Virus record (IMG/VR): IMGVR_UViG_3300028840_002431
Span: 298,240-362,239 of that record
DNA from: a virus
Direction: 5' to 3' (one strand)
Length of the DNA: 64,000 nucleotides
Part shown: positions 23,215 through 30,732 of the stretch, one piece after another
Position numbering within the stretch: position 1 is the stretch's first letter
How the letters are laid out: each line of letters opens with the position of its first letter
Made by a program: the position numbers and the translations under genes
Notes under the pieces: model-generated
The model's database searches: none
Told to the model about the DNA's origin: nothing
What the model saw: only the letters and a program-made list of their open reading frames with translations

Positions 23215-25539
23215 ATGGAAAGGTTTTTACTTCTAACCCTCATTCTGGCGGCGGCTTGTGGTTCTAACCCCGCCTCAACTGACGACCCCAACCCGGTCGA
23301 ATTACCACCCACTGTTATAAACAGTGATGCTGGAATTCCCGACGCAGAAGAGCCTCCCGCCCCTGATGGCGGCCCTCCCGTTGTGGATTCCGGCCCTCCA
23401 ATTCAGGACGGCGGTCAACCACCCGTTGAAGACGCTTCCGACGCGGCCACAGAGCCTATAGACGCCGGAAACCTCGATTCTGGAGCGGATGCCGGGGATT
23501 CCGGCATCCCGGACACCGGCTCTGACGCCAGCGACAGCGGAACTGACGGCGGCTCTCCGGAGTGTACGAGCGGTACGAAGAAATGCGTCGCTCTAACGGT
23601 CCACGAGTGTGTAGACGAAACCTGGACAGAGCAGAACACTTGCCCTTACATCTGCGACAACGGGACATGCAAAGGAGTCTGCGAACCCGGCGACACCCGT
23701 TGCGACGGCAAGGACTCCCAGGAATGCGGGGCCGACGGCAAGTGGGTGACGACAACCACTTGCCCCTACATATGTTCAGGAGACGGAGACTGTATGGGTA
23801 GTTGCGCCCCGAATGATAAGGACTGCGACGGCCTCGTTCCGCGAACATGCGGGGCCGACGGCGAATGGGACAATGGTTCGGCCTGTCCTTACGTTTGCTC
23901 TGGTGGTGATTGTACCGGGGTCTGCGTCCCTACCACTAACCGCTGCGACGGGAATAAATCCCAGACGTGTAACGCGGCCGGTCAGTGGACTACGAACCAA
24001 ACATGCCCCTACCTTTGCACCGGGGCCGGAAACTGTACCGGGGAGTGCTCCCCAACCTCCAAACGGTGTGATGATCTGACGCCACAGACGTGCGACGCCA
24101 ACGGCTTCTGGCAAAGCGGCTCTGACTGTCCTTACGTTTGCGACGGCGGTGACTGCACTGGCGTTTGTGTACCTGAGACCGATCGCTGCGACGGAAGAGA
24201 CTCGCAGACTTGTAACGCTTCTGGTCAATGGCAATCGACCCGAACCTGTCCTTACGTCTGCACCGGAGAAGGTGACTGTACCGGCGAGTGCTTCCCCGAC
24301 ACCAAGAGTTGCCAGGGAGACGTGCCTAGAACATGTAACGACCAAGGGGAGTGGGTAGAAGGTTCCGAATGCGAGTTCGTTTGCATGGGCGGTAACTGTA
24401 TGGGTGTCTGCGAACCCGGCGACACCATGTGCCAAGGCGAACAAATCCGGACTTGTACGGCGGTGGGGCAGTGGGGTGGCCCCGGCAACTGTGACGCCGT
24501 ACCAGGAGCCGATTCATATTGCGACGCCGGGTCCTGTACTTACGCTTGCGACCTCGATTACGACGACTGTGACGGCAACACCGATAACGGTTGTGAAGTC
24601 AATCTTAGCACCGACACCGACCATTGCGGAAGCTGTGACAATTACTGTTGCGGCGGGACCTGTACCGACGGGGCTTGTGGCGTCAACGTTACCGGCCTCT
24701 ACGGCAACTACGAGGTCGATGACGAGAACCTCTACTGGGTAGAGGGGCGGGACCTAAACCGACGCTCGCGGACGGGGAATGGTAGCGACGCCACGACGAT
24801 GAACACGCTGCCCGCTGGTAACATCGACGATATCGACTCGAACGGGACCTTGATCTTCTGGACCCAAGACGCCGACACGGACAGCGGCCTGTACGCCATG
24901 CCGGTCGAAGGCGGCGACATCGTGAAGTACAACAGTAGCGCCAAGGATGACGAGCTTGTTCTTGGACCTGACCGGGCTTTGTACCATGTCAGTGGCGGCA
25001 ATTGGGTTGGCTACGAGCTTATCGATGAACCCTACCAGAGTGCTGGCGGAGCGGGATTCGACCAACAACCCACCTATTATGTCTCGGACGGCACCTATAT
25101 GTACGTCGCATCCGGCTCTCTACAGCCGTTGCAGCGGTACCAATACACCTTCCCTCAGACGAAAGACGACTTCGTCACCTCAGAGGCATCCAACTACGAG
25201 TTCGGCCGGTTGGCCATCGACTCGACCAACCTCTACTACATCTTCTTCAACGCCATTACCCCGTCGGAGAACGGCGTCTGGAAGAAGCCCCTGAGCGGCG
25301 GAAGTCCTACTCAACTGGCGGCTGTGCCCAACGTCTGGTCGATCGCCACTGACGGCGAGTACGTCTACTACGCGGAACACGTCGGGTCGGGTAACATGAA
25401 CATCCAACGAGTCCCTGTAGGGGGCGGCGACTCGGAACTCCTGGTCAACCGTGCGTCGATCTTCGATATCAAACTGGCCGGTGGCTGCGTCTACTGGAAC
25501 GAGTACGGACAGGTCCACGCCATCTCTGGCGCACCTTAA
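23215..25539 (+). CDS. Myxobacterial-type Cys-repeat surface lipoprotein
   Basis: 774 aa, the only plus-strand gene. I start at ATG 23215 because it opens a lipoprotein signal peptide (MERFLLLTLILAAAC); a GTG at 23056 would bury it. After the lipidated Cys comes ~110 residues of Asp/Pro/Gly linker, then eight tandem ~40-residue six-Cys repeats ending CPYVC..G.CTGVC, a GCEVNL...HCGSCDNYCC motif, and a ~280-residue domain with beta-propeller-like repeats (DGEYVYYAEH, NLYYIFFN). Such architecture is known from myxobacterial envelope lipoproteins. In a phage it is probably an expressed cargo gene altering the host surface, for example blocking superinfection. No clear ribosome site precedes ATG. 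Confidence 0.85.
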   Translation: MERFLLLTLILAAACGSNPASTDDPNPVELPPTVINSDAGIPDAEEPPAPDGGPPVVDSGPPIQDGGQPPVEDASDAATEPIDAGNLDSGADAGDSGIPDTGSDASDSGTDGGSPECTSGTKKCVALTVHECVDETWTEQNTCPYICDNGTCKGVCEPGDTRCDGKDSQECGADGKWVTTTTCPYICSGDGDCMGSCAPNDKDCDGLVPRTCGADGEWDNGSACPYVCSGGDCTGVCVPTTNRCDGNKSQTCNAAGQWTTNQTCPYLCTGAGNCTGECSPTSKRCDDLTPQTCDANGFWQSGSDCPYVCDGGDCTGVCVPETDRCDGRDSQTCNASGQWQSTRTCPYVCTGEGDCTGECFPDTKSCQGDVPRTCNDQGEWVEGSECEFVCMGGNCMGVCEPGDTMCQGEQIRTCTAVGQWGGPGNCDAVPGADSYCDAGSCTYACDLDYDDCDGNTDNGCEVNLSTDTDHCGSCDNYCCGGTCTDGACGVNVTGLYGNYEVDDENLYWVEGRDLNRRSRTGNGSDATTMNTLPAGNIDDIDSNGTLIFWTQDADTDSGLYAMPVEGGDIVKYNSSAKDDELVLGPDRALYHVSGGNWVGYELIDEPYQSAGGAGFDQQPTYYVSDGTYMYVASGSLQPLQRYQYTFPQTKDDFVTSEASNYEFGRLAIDSTNLYYIFFNAITPSENGVWKKPLSGGSPTQLAAVPNVWSIATDGEYVYYAEHVGSGNMNIQRVPVGGGDSELLVNRASIFDIKLAGGCVYWNEYGQVHAISGAP
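23563..24546 (+). repeat. Eight tandem six-Cys repeats in lipoprotein
   Basis: Eight copies of 38-46 codons with spacing C-x6-C-x7-C-x10-C-x3-C-x4/5-C, for example CVPTTNRCDGNKSQTCNAAG. They alternate between two types: copies after a GVC ending have (K/R)DSQTC or NKSQTC, copies after GEC or GSC have (V/T)P(R/Q)TC. This implies growth by duplication of a two-repeat unit. The eighth copy is degenerate and lacks CPYVC. Confidence 0.9.
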
Positions 25540-25805
25540 CCAGACGGCCAGAGTAGTTTCAGAATCCAAACGGCCAGGGCGATCAGCACCGGGATTGCCC
25601 CGCCGATCAAACCCCACACGTGTGACTTGACCTTTAGAACACCGATCTCAACCTTCATATCGGTCATGTCCGACCGAATCTTCTCGATGTTCTGGCCTAG
25701 CCTCTTGATCTCCTTGAGGACGTGAATCGTGTATTCACTGACATCACGTTGCTGGCTGGGACTTCGGGGAGGAGCGAGGCTGTCATCGTCATAATGTCGT
25801 GCCAT
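25536..25805 (-). CDS. XhlA-like small membrane protein
   Basis: 89 aa. A hydrophilic N-terminal third is followed by a coiled coil (VLKEIKRLGQNIEKIRSDMTDMKVEIGVLK) and one C-terminal membrane helix (WGLIGGAIPVLIALAVWILKLLW). This is the layout of XhlA/hemolysin-type holin-associated proteins and of small phage tail-anchored proteins. Its TAA overlaps the lipoprotein's TAA on the other strand. A lysis role is plausible, but the same layout is seen in non-lytic proteins. Confidence 0.5.
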   Translation of the reverse strand: MARHYDDDSLAPPRSPSQQRDVSEYTIHVLKEIKRLGQNIEKIRSDMTDMKVEIGVLKVKSHVWGLIGGAIPVLIALAVWILKLLWPSG

Positions 25806-25989
25806 TTAGTCTTCTTTCTCGTTCGACAATTCTATTTGCAAGCTTTTCGATCTTGACTATTTCCCCACCACTCTCCTCTTCTTTCTTGTGGTACCCGTTT
25901 TTCTTTCGGCGCTCCAACAAGCGGACGATTGCGACACTGGCGATGACAGAGATACAAACGGAAGCCAAAAGTAAAAACGCTGTTTCCAT
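25789..25989 (-). CDS. Small N-terminally anchored membrane protein
   Basis: 66 aa: an N-terminal membrane helix (AFLLLASVCISVIASVAIVRLL) followed by a strongly charged tail (ERRKKNGYHKKEEESGGE...LANRIVERERR) that should be cytoplasmic. It overlaps the XhlA-like gene by 17 nt. The pair may work together at the inner membrane. No Rz-like periplasmic domain or lipobox is present, so it is not an obvious spanin. Confidence 0.5.
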   Translation of the reverse strand: METAFLLLASVCISVIASVAIVRLLERRKKNGYHKKEEESGGEIVKIEKLANRIVERERRLNGTTL

Positions 25990-26013
25990 GCCACCACCTC
26001 CGTTAGAAACGAG

Positions 26014-27207
26014 TCATTTAACCAAATTATAAAACAGTTTTGCCCAGGAATTGGCAATTTCGCCCCAATTACAATGCTTTTTAATCCATGAGTAGGCGGC
26101 TCTGGACCGTTTAGCGGCTTCTTTTGGCCGGTCGTGTACGTCACAGATACAAGAGGCCATGCTATCAACCGATGTGAGCGGTCTGATGTGAGAATTATCG
26201 TATTCCGGCAAGACCGTGAAATCTGAGCAGTCGGCCAACCAGCCGCGTTCTTGACGCTCGCCAATGATCTCCTGACACGACGTGTGCCGTGGCATGACGA
26301 CCGGAACCTTACAAGCCATAGCCTCCGTGGTGCTCAAACCCCACCCCTCCCCCAAGGTGGTGGACACGACAACATCAGAGGCACAATAAATATTCCTCAG
26401 GAGATCTTTTGGGAAGCCGCTCGGTCCAAAATCCCTAGGGTACAGAACGTCTCCCCGCAATTCTTCGGGCACCTGACGGCTGATGAAATTGATAAGGTCT
26501 CCGTTCCCAGAGTGAACGTCGGTGTGTAAGTAGAGCTTCGCGTTTGAGATTCTTTCCTTGACCTTCAGCCAAACCATTACCGTCCTCGGCAGATCCTTTC
26601 TCGGTTGATTCTTGTTCACGTTCGTGATGATGAAATCCTTCGAAGAAACCGAAAAAAGGTCCCGCTTCAACCTCTTACGCTTGGCTTTCTCGACAGGCTT
26701 GAACGTCTTGGTGTCAACACCATGGTATAAAACCCGCAACTTTTCGTCAGAGTGTTTCCGGACCTCCCTCTTACCGTATTCGGTGTACGCGACAGCCCTG
26801 TCTGCCGTCTCCACAGCGTTCGTGACCCATAGCCGATCCAGCGGGGCGTCCACAGGGAAATACAAAGCGTATTTGAACTTCTTAGCCCCACGCACACGCC
26901 GGATGGACTCGTCCATGGATACAAGGTTGAAAGTATCCTGAAGGGCGAACAAAATATCATAGTCACCTTGCTCTAAAAGCTCGATGACCCTTCCACGGCC
27001 CAAGGGATCGCCGCCCGACGCAGCCGGGTACACTGGGATATCCCGGAACTTGTAATAAGGGCTGTTTTGTGTGTTGTAAGGGTCGCCGTGGTAATTGATC
27101 CCCACCACAGTAAATTCGAATCTGTCAACGAGCCGGGAAATCAACTCTTCGGCAACATTTCCGAATCCCGTCGGGCACAGGAAATCACTATACCAAAGGA
27201 CCTTCAT
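26014..27207 (-). CDS. GT4-type (GT-B) glycosyltransferase
   Basis: 397 aa. The N-terminal Rossmann-like half contains GFGNVAEELISRL and the typical VDTKTFKP at the domain junction. The C-terminal half has TNVNKNQPRKD and the retaining EX7E motif (GEGWGLSTTEAMACKVPVV, Glu287 and Glu295), which binds the nucleotide sugar. The family transfers sugars from NDP-donors to lipids, glycans or proteins. It immediately follows the epimerase gene (TGA-ATG adjacent), so that enzyme may supply or tailor its sugar. The acceptor is unknown. Confidence 0.9.
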   Translation of the reverse strand: MKVLWYSDFLCPTGFGNVAEELISRLVDRFEFTVVGINYHGDPYNTQNSPYYKFRDIPVYPAASGGDPLGRGRVIELLEQGDYDILFALQDTFNLVSMDESIRRVRGAKKFKYALYFPVDAPLDRLWVTNAVETADRAVAYTEYGKREVRKHSDEKLRVLYHGVDTKTFKPVEKAKRKRLKRDLFSVSSKDFIITNVNKNQPRKDLPRTVMVWLKVKERISNAKLYLHTDVHSGNGDLINFISRQVPEELRGDVLYPRDFGPSGFPKDLLRNIYCASDVVVSTTLGEGWGLSTTEAMACKVPVVMPRHTSCQEIIGERQERGWLADCSDFTVLPEYDNSHIRPLTSVDSMASCICDVHDRPKEAAKRSRAAYSWIKKHCNWGEIANSWAKLFYNLVK

Positions 27208-28212
27208 TCAAAACATTCTCTCGGTCCACGTCCTAGGCGTGTGTTGGTTACGGATCTCAACTTCTATGTTGTAGTCGAACTTACGGGTCCCGTGGCGCTC
27301 GATGTGTGTGACAATGGACTCCAAGCCTTCTCTCAGAGGCACCTTGGCCTTGTAGCCAAGCCGCCGTCGAGCCTTGTCAGCCGAACAATTCGCAAACCGG
27401 ACCTCCATCGGCCGGTCCGGGACATAGATTGGCTCAAGGTCTACCCCGATAATGTCAGCGAGGATTAGGGATAGCTCGTTTATAGTTATGAACGCATCGT
27501 CAGGACCAAGGTTGAACACTTCCCCGTCCAACCCCTCGTCAAACGCCAACCGCAACATAGGCTCAGCCACGTCACTAACAAACGAAAAACAACGCCGCTG
27601 TTCGCCGTCCCCGTAGATTATAGGTTGCCGTTTTTGCAGCATGAGGTTTGCCATGATGCTGGCAACGTTGCGAAACGGGTCATCCCACTTCTGTCGCGGA
27701 CCAATGATGTTGTGGGGTACAACGGTTACGTGTTCCATCCCATGTACGCCACAAAGGTTACGGAGCATTTGCTCTACAGAGACTTTACCGATCCCATAAG
27801 GATCTTGAGGCCGGGGTTCCATCTCCTCGACGAACGGCGTCTCGTTACTCCCGTACCGGGCCATGCTGGAACAATTCACAAAACGTCGGACCCCGTTCCG
27901 TACAGAAGCTGATATCAGCGACACAGACGCTTGGACGATATTCTGGGTGATGAACGAAGGGCTGAAAACGCTCAATCCTTCGTAGGCGGTGGCAGCACAA
28001 TGGTACACAACCTCCGCGTCTCGGGTTAGGCGTGTCATGGCTTCCAGGTCGGCGCAATCCTCTTGGTAGAACTCCACCTCTTCGGACACGTTCGCCAGTT
28101 CACCGCCCACCAGATTGTCGCATCCGATGACGCGATGATCTTCTTTGACCAGAAGATCAGCCAAGTGGCTTCCCAGAAACCCCGCAACGCCTGATACAAA
28201 TACTGTGCTCAT
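27208..28212 (-). CDS. NAD-dependent sugar epimerase/dehydratase
   Basis: 334 aa extended SDR enzyme. GVAGFLG (8-14) is the NAD(P)-binding Gly-rich motif, Ser115/Ser116 in NCSSMARYG precede the catalytic Tyr139-x3-Lys143 (DPYGIGK), and the C-terminus has VPHNIIGPRQ and FVSDVAEPML as in nucleotide-sugar epimerases. It likely acts on an NDP-hexose, such as a UDP-glucose-type substrate. Overlap by 4 nt with the upstream methyltransferase gene and adjacency to GT4 mark one operon for sugar tailoring. Confidence 0.92.
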   Translation of the reverse strand: MSTVFVSGVAGFLGSHLADLLVKEDHRVIGCDNLVGGELANVSEEVEFYQEDCADLEAMTRLTRDAEVVYHCAATAYEGLSVFSPSFITQNIVQASVSLISASVRNGVRRFVNCSSMARYGSNETPFVEEMEPRPQDPYGIGKVSVEQMLRNLCGVHGMEHVTVVPHNIIGPRQKWDDPFRNVASIMANLMLQKRQPIIYGDGEQRRCFSFVSDVAEPMLRLAFDEGLDGEVFNLGPDDAFITINELSLILADIIGVDLEPIYVPDRPMEVRFANCSADKARRRLGYKAKVPLREGLESIVTHIERHGTRKFDYNIEVEIRNQHTPRTWTERMF

Positions 28213-28670
28213 GCTTGTTTCCTAGCCATCAAAACGGTGTCTGCTACGCCCATCGTGCATTCCAAAATATCCAGGTCCTTGAACAACCACGTCATACCGT
28301 CCGGAAAGATGCGCCAACAATCCTTTGGGTGCCGGTGGTGCCCCCACGTATGCGGGGCTATTACACAGAGGTGGCCGCCCGGCTTCACGATCTTGATGAT
28401 CGCATCACGCCAGCGATGGGTGTCCTCCACGTGCTCAAGAACCTGACCGCTAACGACAACATCATACTGCTCATCCCCGAAGTCGTAGGTCCCTACGACA
28501 CGATCCACGTTCGGCCCGGCGACAATATCTAAGCCCGTATAGGCGCACCCGTCGAACAGTTCTCGGTACGTGCCGTTCAAGTCGTAACTCCCCACGTCGG
28601 CCACACTACACGGAGGTTTCACATACTGTTCTACAAAAGCCCGCATGTAACTCATTGAAGAAGGGTGCAT
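28209..28670 (-). CDS. Class I SAM-dependent methyltransferase
   Basis: 153 aa, from ATG 28670, which overlaps the upstream stop (TGATG); a TTG one codon earlier is less likely. Motif I is VADVGSYDLNG, acidic D of motif II is in TGLDIVAGP, and GQVLEHVEDTHRW with KPGGHLCV are the class I hallmarks (as in Methyltransf_11). The SAM-binding fold is clear; a sugar or peptide hydroxyl/amine acceptor is likely from the operon. The protein is shorter than typical full-length sugar methyltransferases. Confidence 0.85.
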   Translation of the reverse strand: MHPSSMSYMRAFVEQYVKPPCSVADVGSYDLNGTYRELFDGCAYTGLDIVAGPNVDRVVGTYDFGDEQYDVVVSGQVLEHVEDTHRWRDAIIKIVKPGGHLCVIAPHTWGHHRHPKDCWRIFPDGMTWLFKDLDILECTMGVADTVLMARKQA

Positions 28671-29890
28671 CAAATCCTCCGGAGGTAGCCGTGCGGGTTC
28701 CAGGTTATTAAGAATGACTCTCTCGACCTATCAGCTTCGAAAGCCGGATTCTCCAGCAAGAACGTGTGTACGGCTTCAAAAGGACCGGGAGATGGACCCA
28801 CCTCCAAACCGTGGTGGCAGATGCCATCCTCAACGATGAAGTAACCTCCCCGCCCTACCAGCTTCGAATAGAGCCGAAGAATACCCAGTGTGTTCTCGTA
28901 GCCGTGGGAACTATCCTCGATGACCATCACCGACGCTCCCTCCGGAACCAACCGCTGCACCTCTTGGAAAACGTTAAGGGCGTTGCCCTCTATCAGACGT
29001 ATCCTTGGGTGCGCCTTCACTTTCTCGGCCACCGCCGAGTGGTCTACGTCAATACCTAACACCTCCCCTTTCCCCATCGCGTCACACAGGTGAGCGAGAG
29101 CCAACAAGGCTCCGCCACAGGCGTTGCCTATCTCGATTATGAGGTCCGGTTTCGTTTCATAGAGGAGTTCTTGATACACCCAAAAATCGACAGGACTCTG
29201 ATACGCCCGGACCCCAAAATAACTGGTGTTCGTCATGATTTTGCGTTGCATCGCCTCAAGAACTTCCCGCAACGGCGTGTCCAAGGACATCTCCATGGGC
29301 CTCAAAACCCCAGACACGTAGAAATACTTCCACGTGTCCCAGGACACGAGATTCAATAGCTCCGCTTTATTGTTTACCAAGAATTGGTAATCGAGGACCT
29401 CCGTCTTCGGGAAGCATTTCTGTGCCCCTCTCTCGATCACACCGCAACCGAGATCGACATCGACAACACGCATTGACAAGTCGGGCCGGTACATCCTGTT
29501 CCAAGCCCAAGCCTTCCACACGTCCCCGGTCCACAGCACCTGGACCGGAGGGACCCGTTGCGCGTCCTCTGACGGAGGTAGACAGTCGTGGAGAACGACC
29601 GCGCCTCCTTCGTTCAAACACGCGAGAGAGTTATCGATATCGCGTCTTACCTGATCGGCTACATGATAACCGTCTATGAAAATCAGGTCCCAACGCTTGT
29701 CTTTTCCAGGCCCCGCGAAGAAGTCGTCAGATGACATTGCGTACGTCGCATCGTGGGCGGGGTCTACCGACTCTTTGTGTTCTACCAGAACACCATTGAA
29801 ATTATCCTTCAACCCGACCCCTATCTCCAGATAGGTCTTATAAGAGCGGGCTGTGGCTAAAGTATTTAGGACTTGAGTGCGCGTTATCAT
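28670..29890 (-). CDS. Methyltransferase-CmcI fusion protein
   Basis: 406 aa from ATG 29890 (ATGA overlap with the upstream gene; a longer start is rejected). The first ~190 residues form a Methyltransf_24-type domain (YLEIGVG, WDLIFIDGYH, GGAVVLHDC). From ~230 the sequence matches the CmcI/rhamnosyl O-methyltransferase-like family (SPVDFWVYQELLYE, DLIIEIGNACGG, VLGIDVDHSAV, VIEDSSHGYENTL, GPFEAVHTFL, WNPHGYLRRI). Two SAM-type domains in one chain suggest sequential methylation of one sugar substrate, which is inference. CmcI domains are typical of secondary-metabolite and glycan clusters. Confidence 0.85.
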   Translation of the reverse strand: MITRTQVLNTLATARSYKTYLEIGVGLKDNFNGVLVEHKESVDPAHDATYAMSSDDFFAGPGKDKRWDLIFIDGYHVADQVRRDIDNSLACLNEGGAVVLHDCLPPSEDAQRVPPVQVLWTGDVWKAWAWNRMYRPDLSMRVVDVDLGCGVIERGAQKCFPKTEVLDYQFLVNNKAELLNLVSWDTWKYFYVSGVLRPMEMSLDTPLREVLEAMQRKIMTNTSYFGVRAYQSPVDFWVYQELLYETKPDLIIEIGNACGGALLALAHLCDAMGKGEVLGIDVDHSAVAEKVKAHPRIRLIEGNALNVFQEVQRLVPEGASVMVIEDSSHGYENTLGILRLYSKLVGRGGYFIVEDGICHHGLEVGPSPGPFEAVHTFLLENPAFEADRSRESFLITWNPHGYLRRI

Positions 29891-30732
29891 GGGAACATCG
29901 ACGGAATAGCTACGTAACCACCAACCGGTTTCTTGCATTTAGGACAACGCGCCCTCTTAGAGACTATAGTGTTGAACTCCCCGCATGTCTCACAGGAGTA
30001 GTTCCCTATAACATCCCACGTCAATCGAAAATGAGTGGGCAACGGCAACAACTCGAACACTTCTTGTCGAGAGAACATCCCCGCTAAGTATATTTCCGGC
30101 CCTATACGATGCGGTACAACATGCGTCCAATTCGGGTGTGAGAAAAGACGGGCACTGTTCACCCAGTAAAAAGATCCGCTAAACATCCATACATTCTCAG
30201 GGACCGGTAGCCCAACCGAAGACATAGAACCAAGCATTTTCTCTGACGGTTTCCCCCAAAAAGAGCCGCACGCGGCATACTTCGTTAAAATAGATTCGAT
30301 CTTACCCACGTCGTGCAAACACTCGTGGTACATCCTGTTTCGCAATTGCCGCAAAGCTATCATGTGGTGTTCGAAGCTCTCGCAAGGGTACGACTCGATC
30401 TCTTCACGGCGTTGGGGGTGCGTCACACCTTTATCATGAGCGTAAAATATAGCCTCGTCGGGATTCGAGGACTTGAGCATCGACAGGATGTCTATGAACC
30501 CAGCCGCTTCGTGTTGGCCAGGGTGGTTTGGTAGCTCTATGTATTCCACGTCCCTAACCCCGAACTCTGCCTTTACGGCGTCCGCAGACTCCAAACCCTC
30601 TCCGGTTCGTACAACCATGAGCCGACGGTTGTTGAAGGCGTCCATATACCGGCGTAACCATCTAAGGTTATCCCGCCAGACCTCCGCGCCAGACTCTAAC
30701 GGAGCGCAATTGTACACAAGGTTACGCAGCAT
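29887..30732 (-). CDS. Glycosyltransferase-like protein with C-terminal zinc ribbon
   Basis: 281 aa. The N-terminal 230 residues contain IFYAHDKGVTHP and FSGSFYWVNSARLF, motifs I associate with uncharacterised glycosyltransferase-like proteins of surface-polysaccharide clusters. A DxD motif is not clear. The C-terminus ends in a zinc ribbon: CETCGEFNTIVSKRARCPKC (two CxxC pairs). It overlaps the FkbM fusion gene by 11 nt. The transferase call rests on weak motifs and context. Confidence 0.5.
   Translation of the reverse strand: MLRNLVYNCAPLESGAEVWRDNLRWLRRYMDAFNNRRLMVVRTGEGLESADAVKAEFGVRDVEYIELPNHPGQHEAAGFIDILSMLKSSNPDEAIFYAHDKGVTHPQRREEIESYPCESFEHHMIALRQLRNRMYHECLHDVGKIESILTKYAACGSFWGKPSEKMLGSMSSVGLPVPENVWMFSGSFYWVNSARLFSHPNWTHVVPHRIGPEIYLAGMFSRQEVFELLPLPTHFRLTWDVIGNYSCETCGEFNTIVSKRARCPKCKKPVGGYVAIPSMFP

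Noticed and set aside
23776-24444. 222-codon open frame antisense to the Cys-repeat region
   Set aside because: It mirrors the repeat codons of the lipoprotein gene and has no start context or family features.
25789-25989. Rz-type spanin
   Set aside because: The protein has one N-terminal TM helix and a short charged tail, without a periplasmic coiled-coil domain or lipobox partner overlap.
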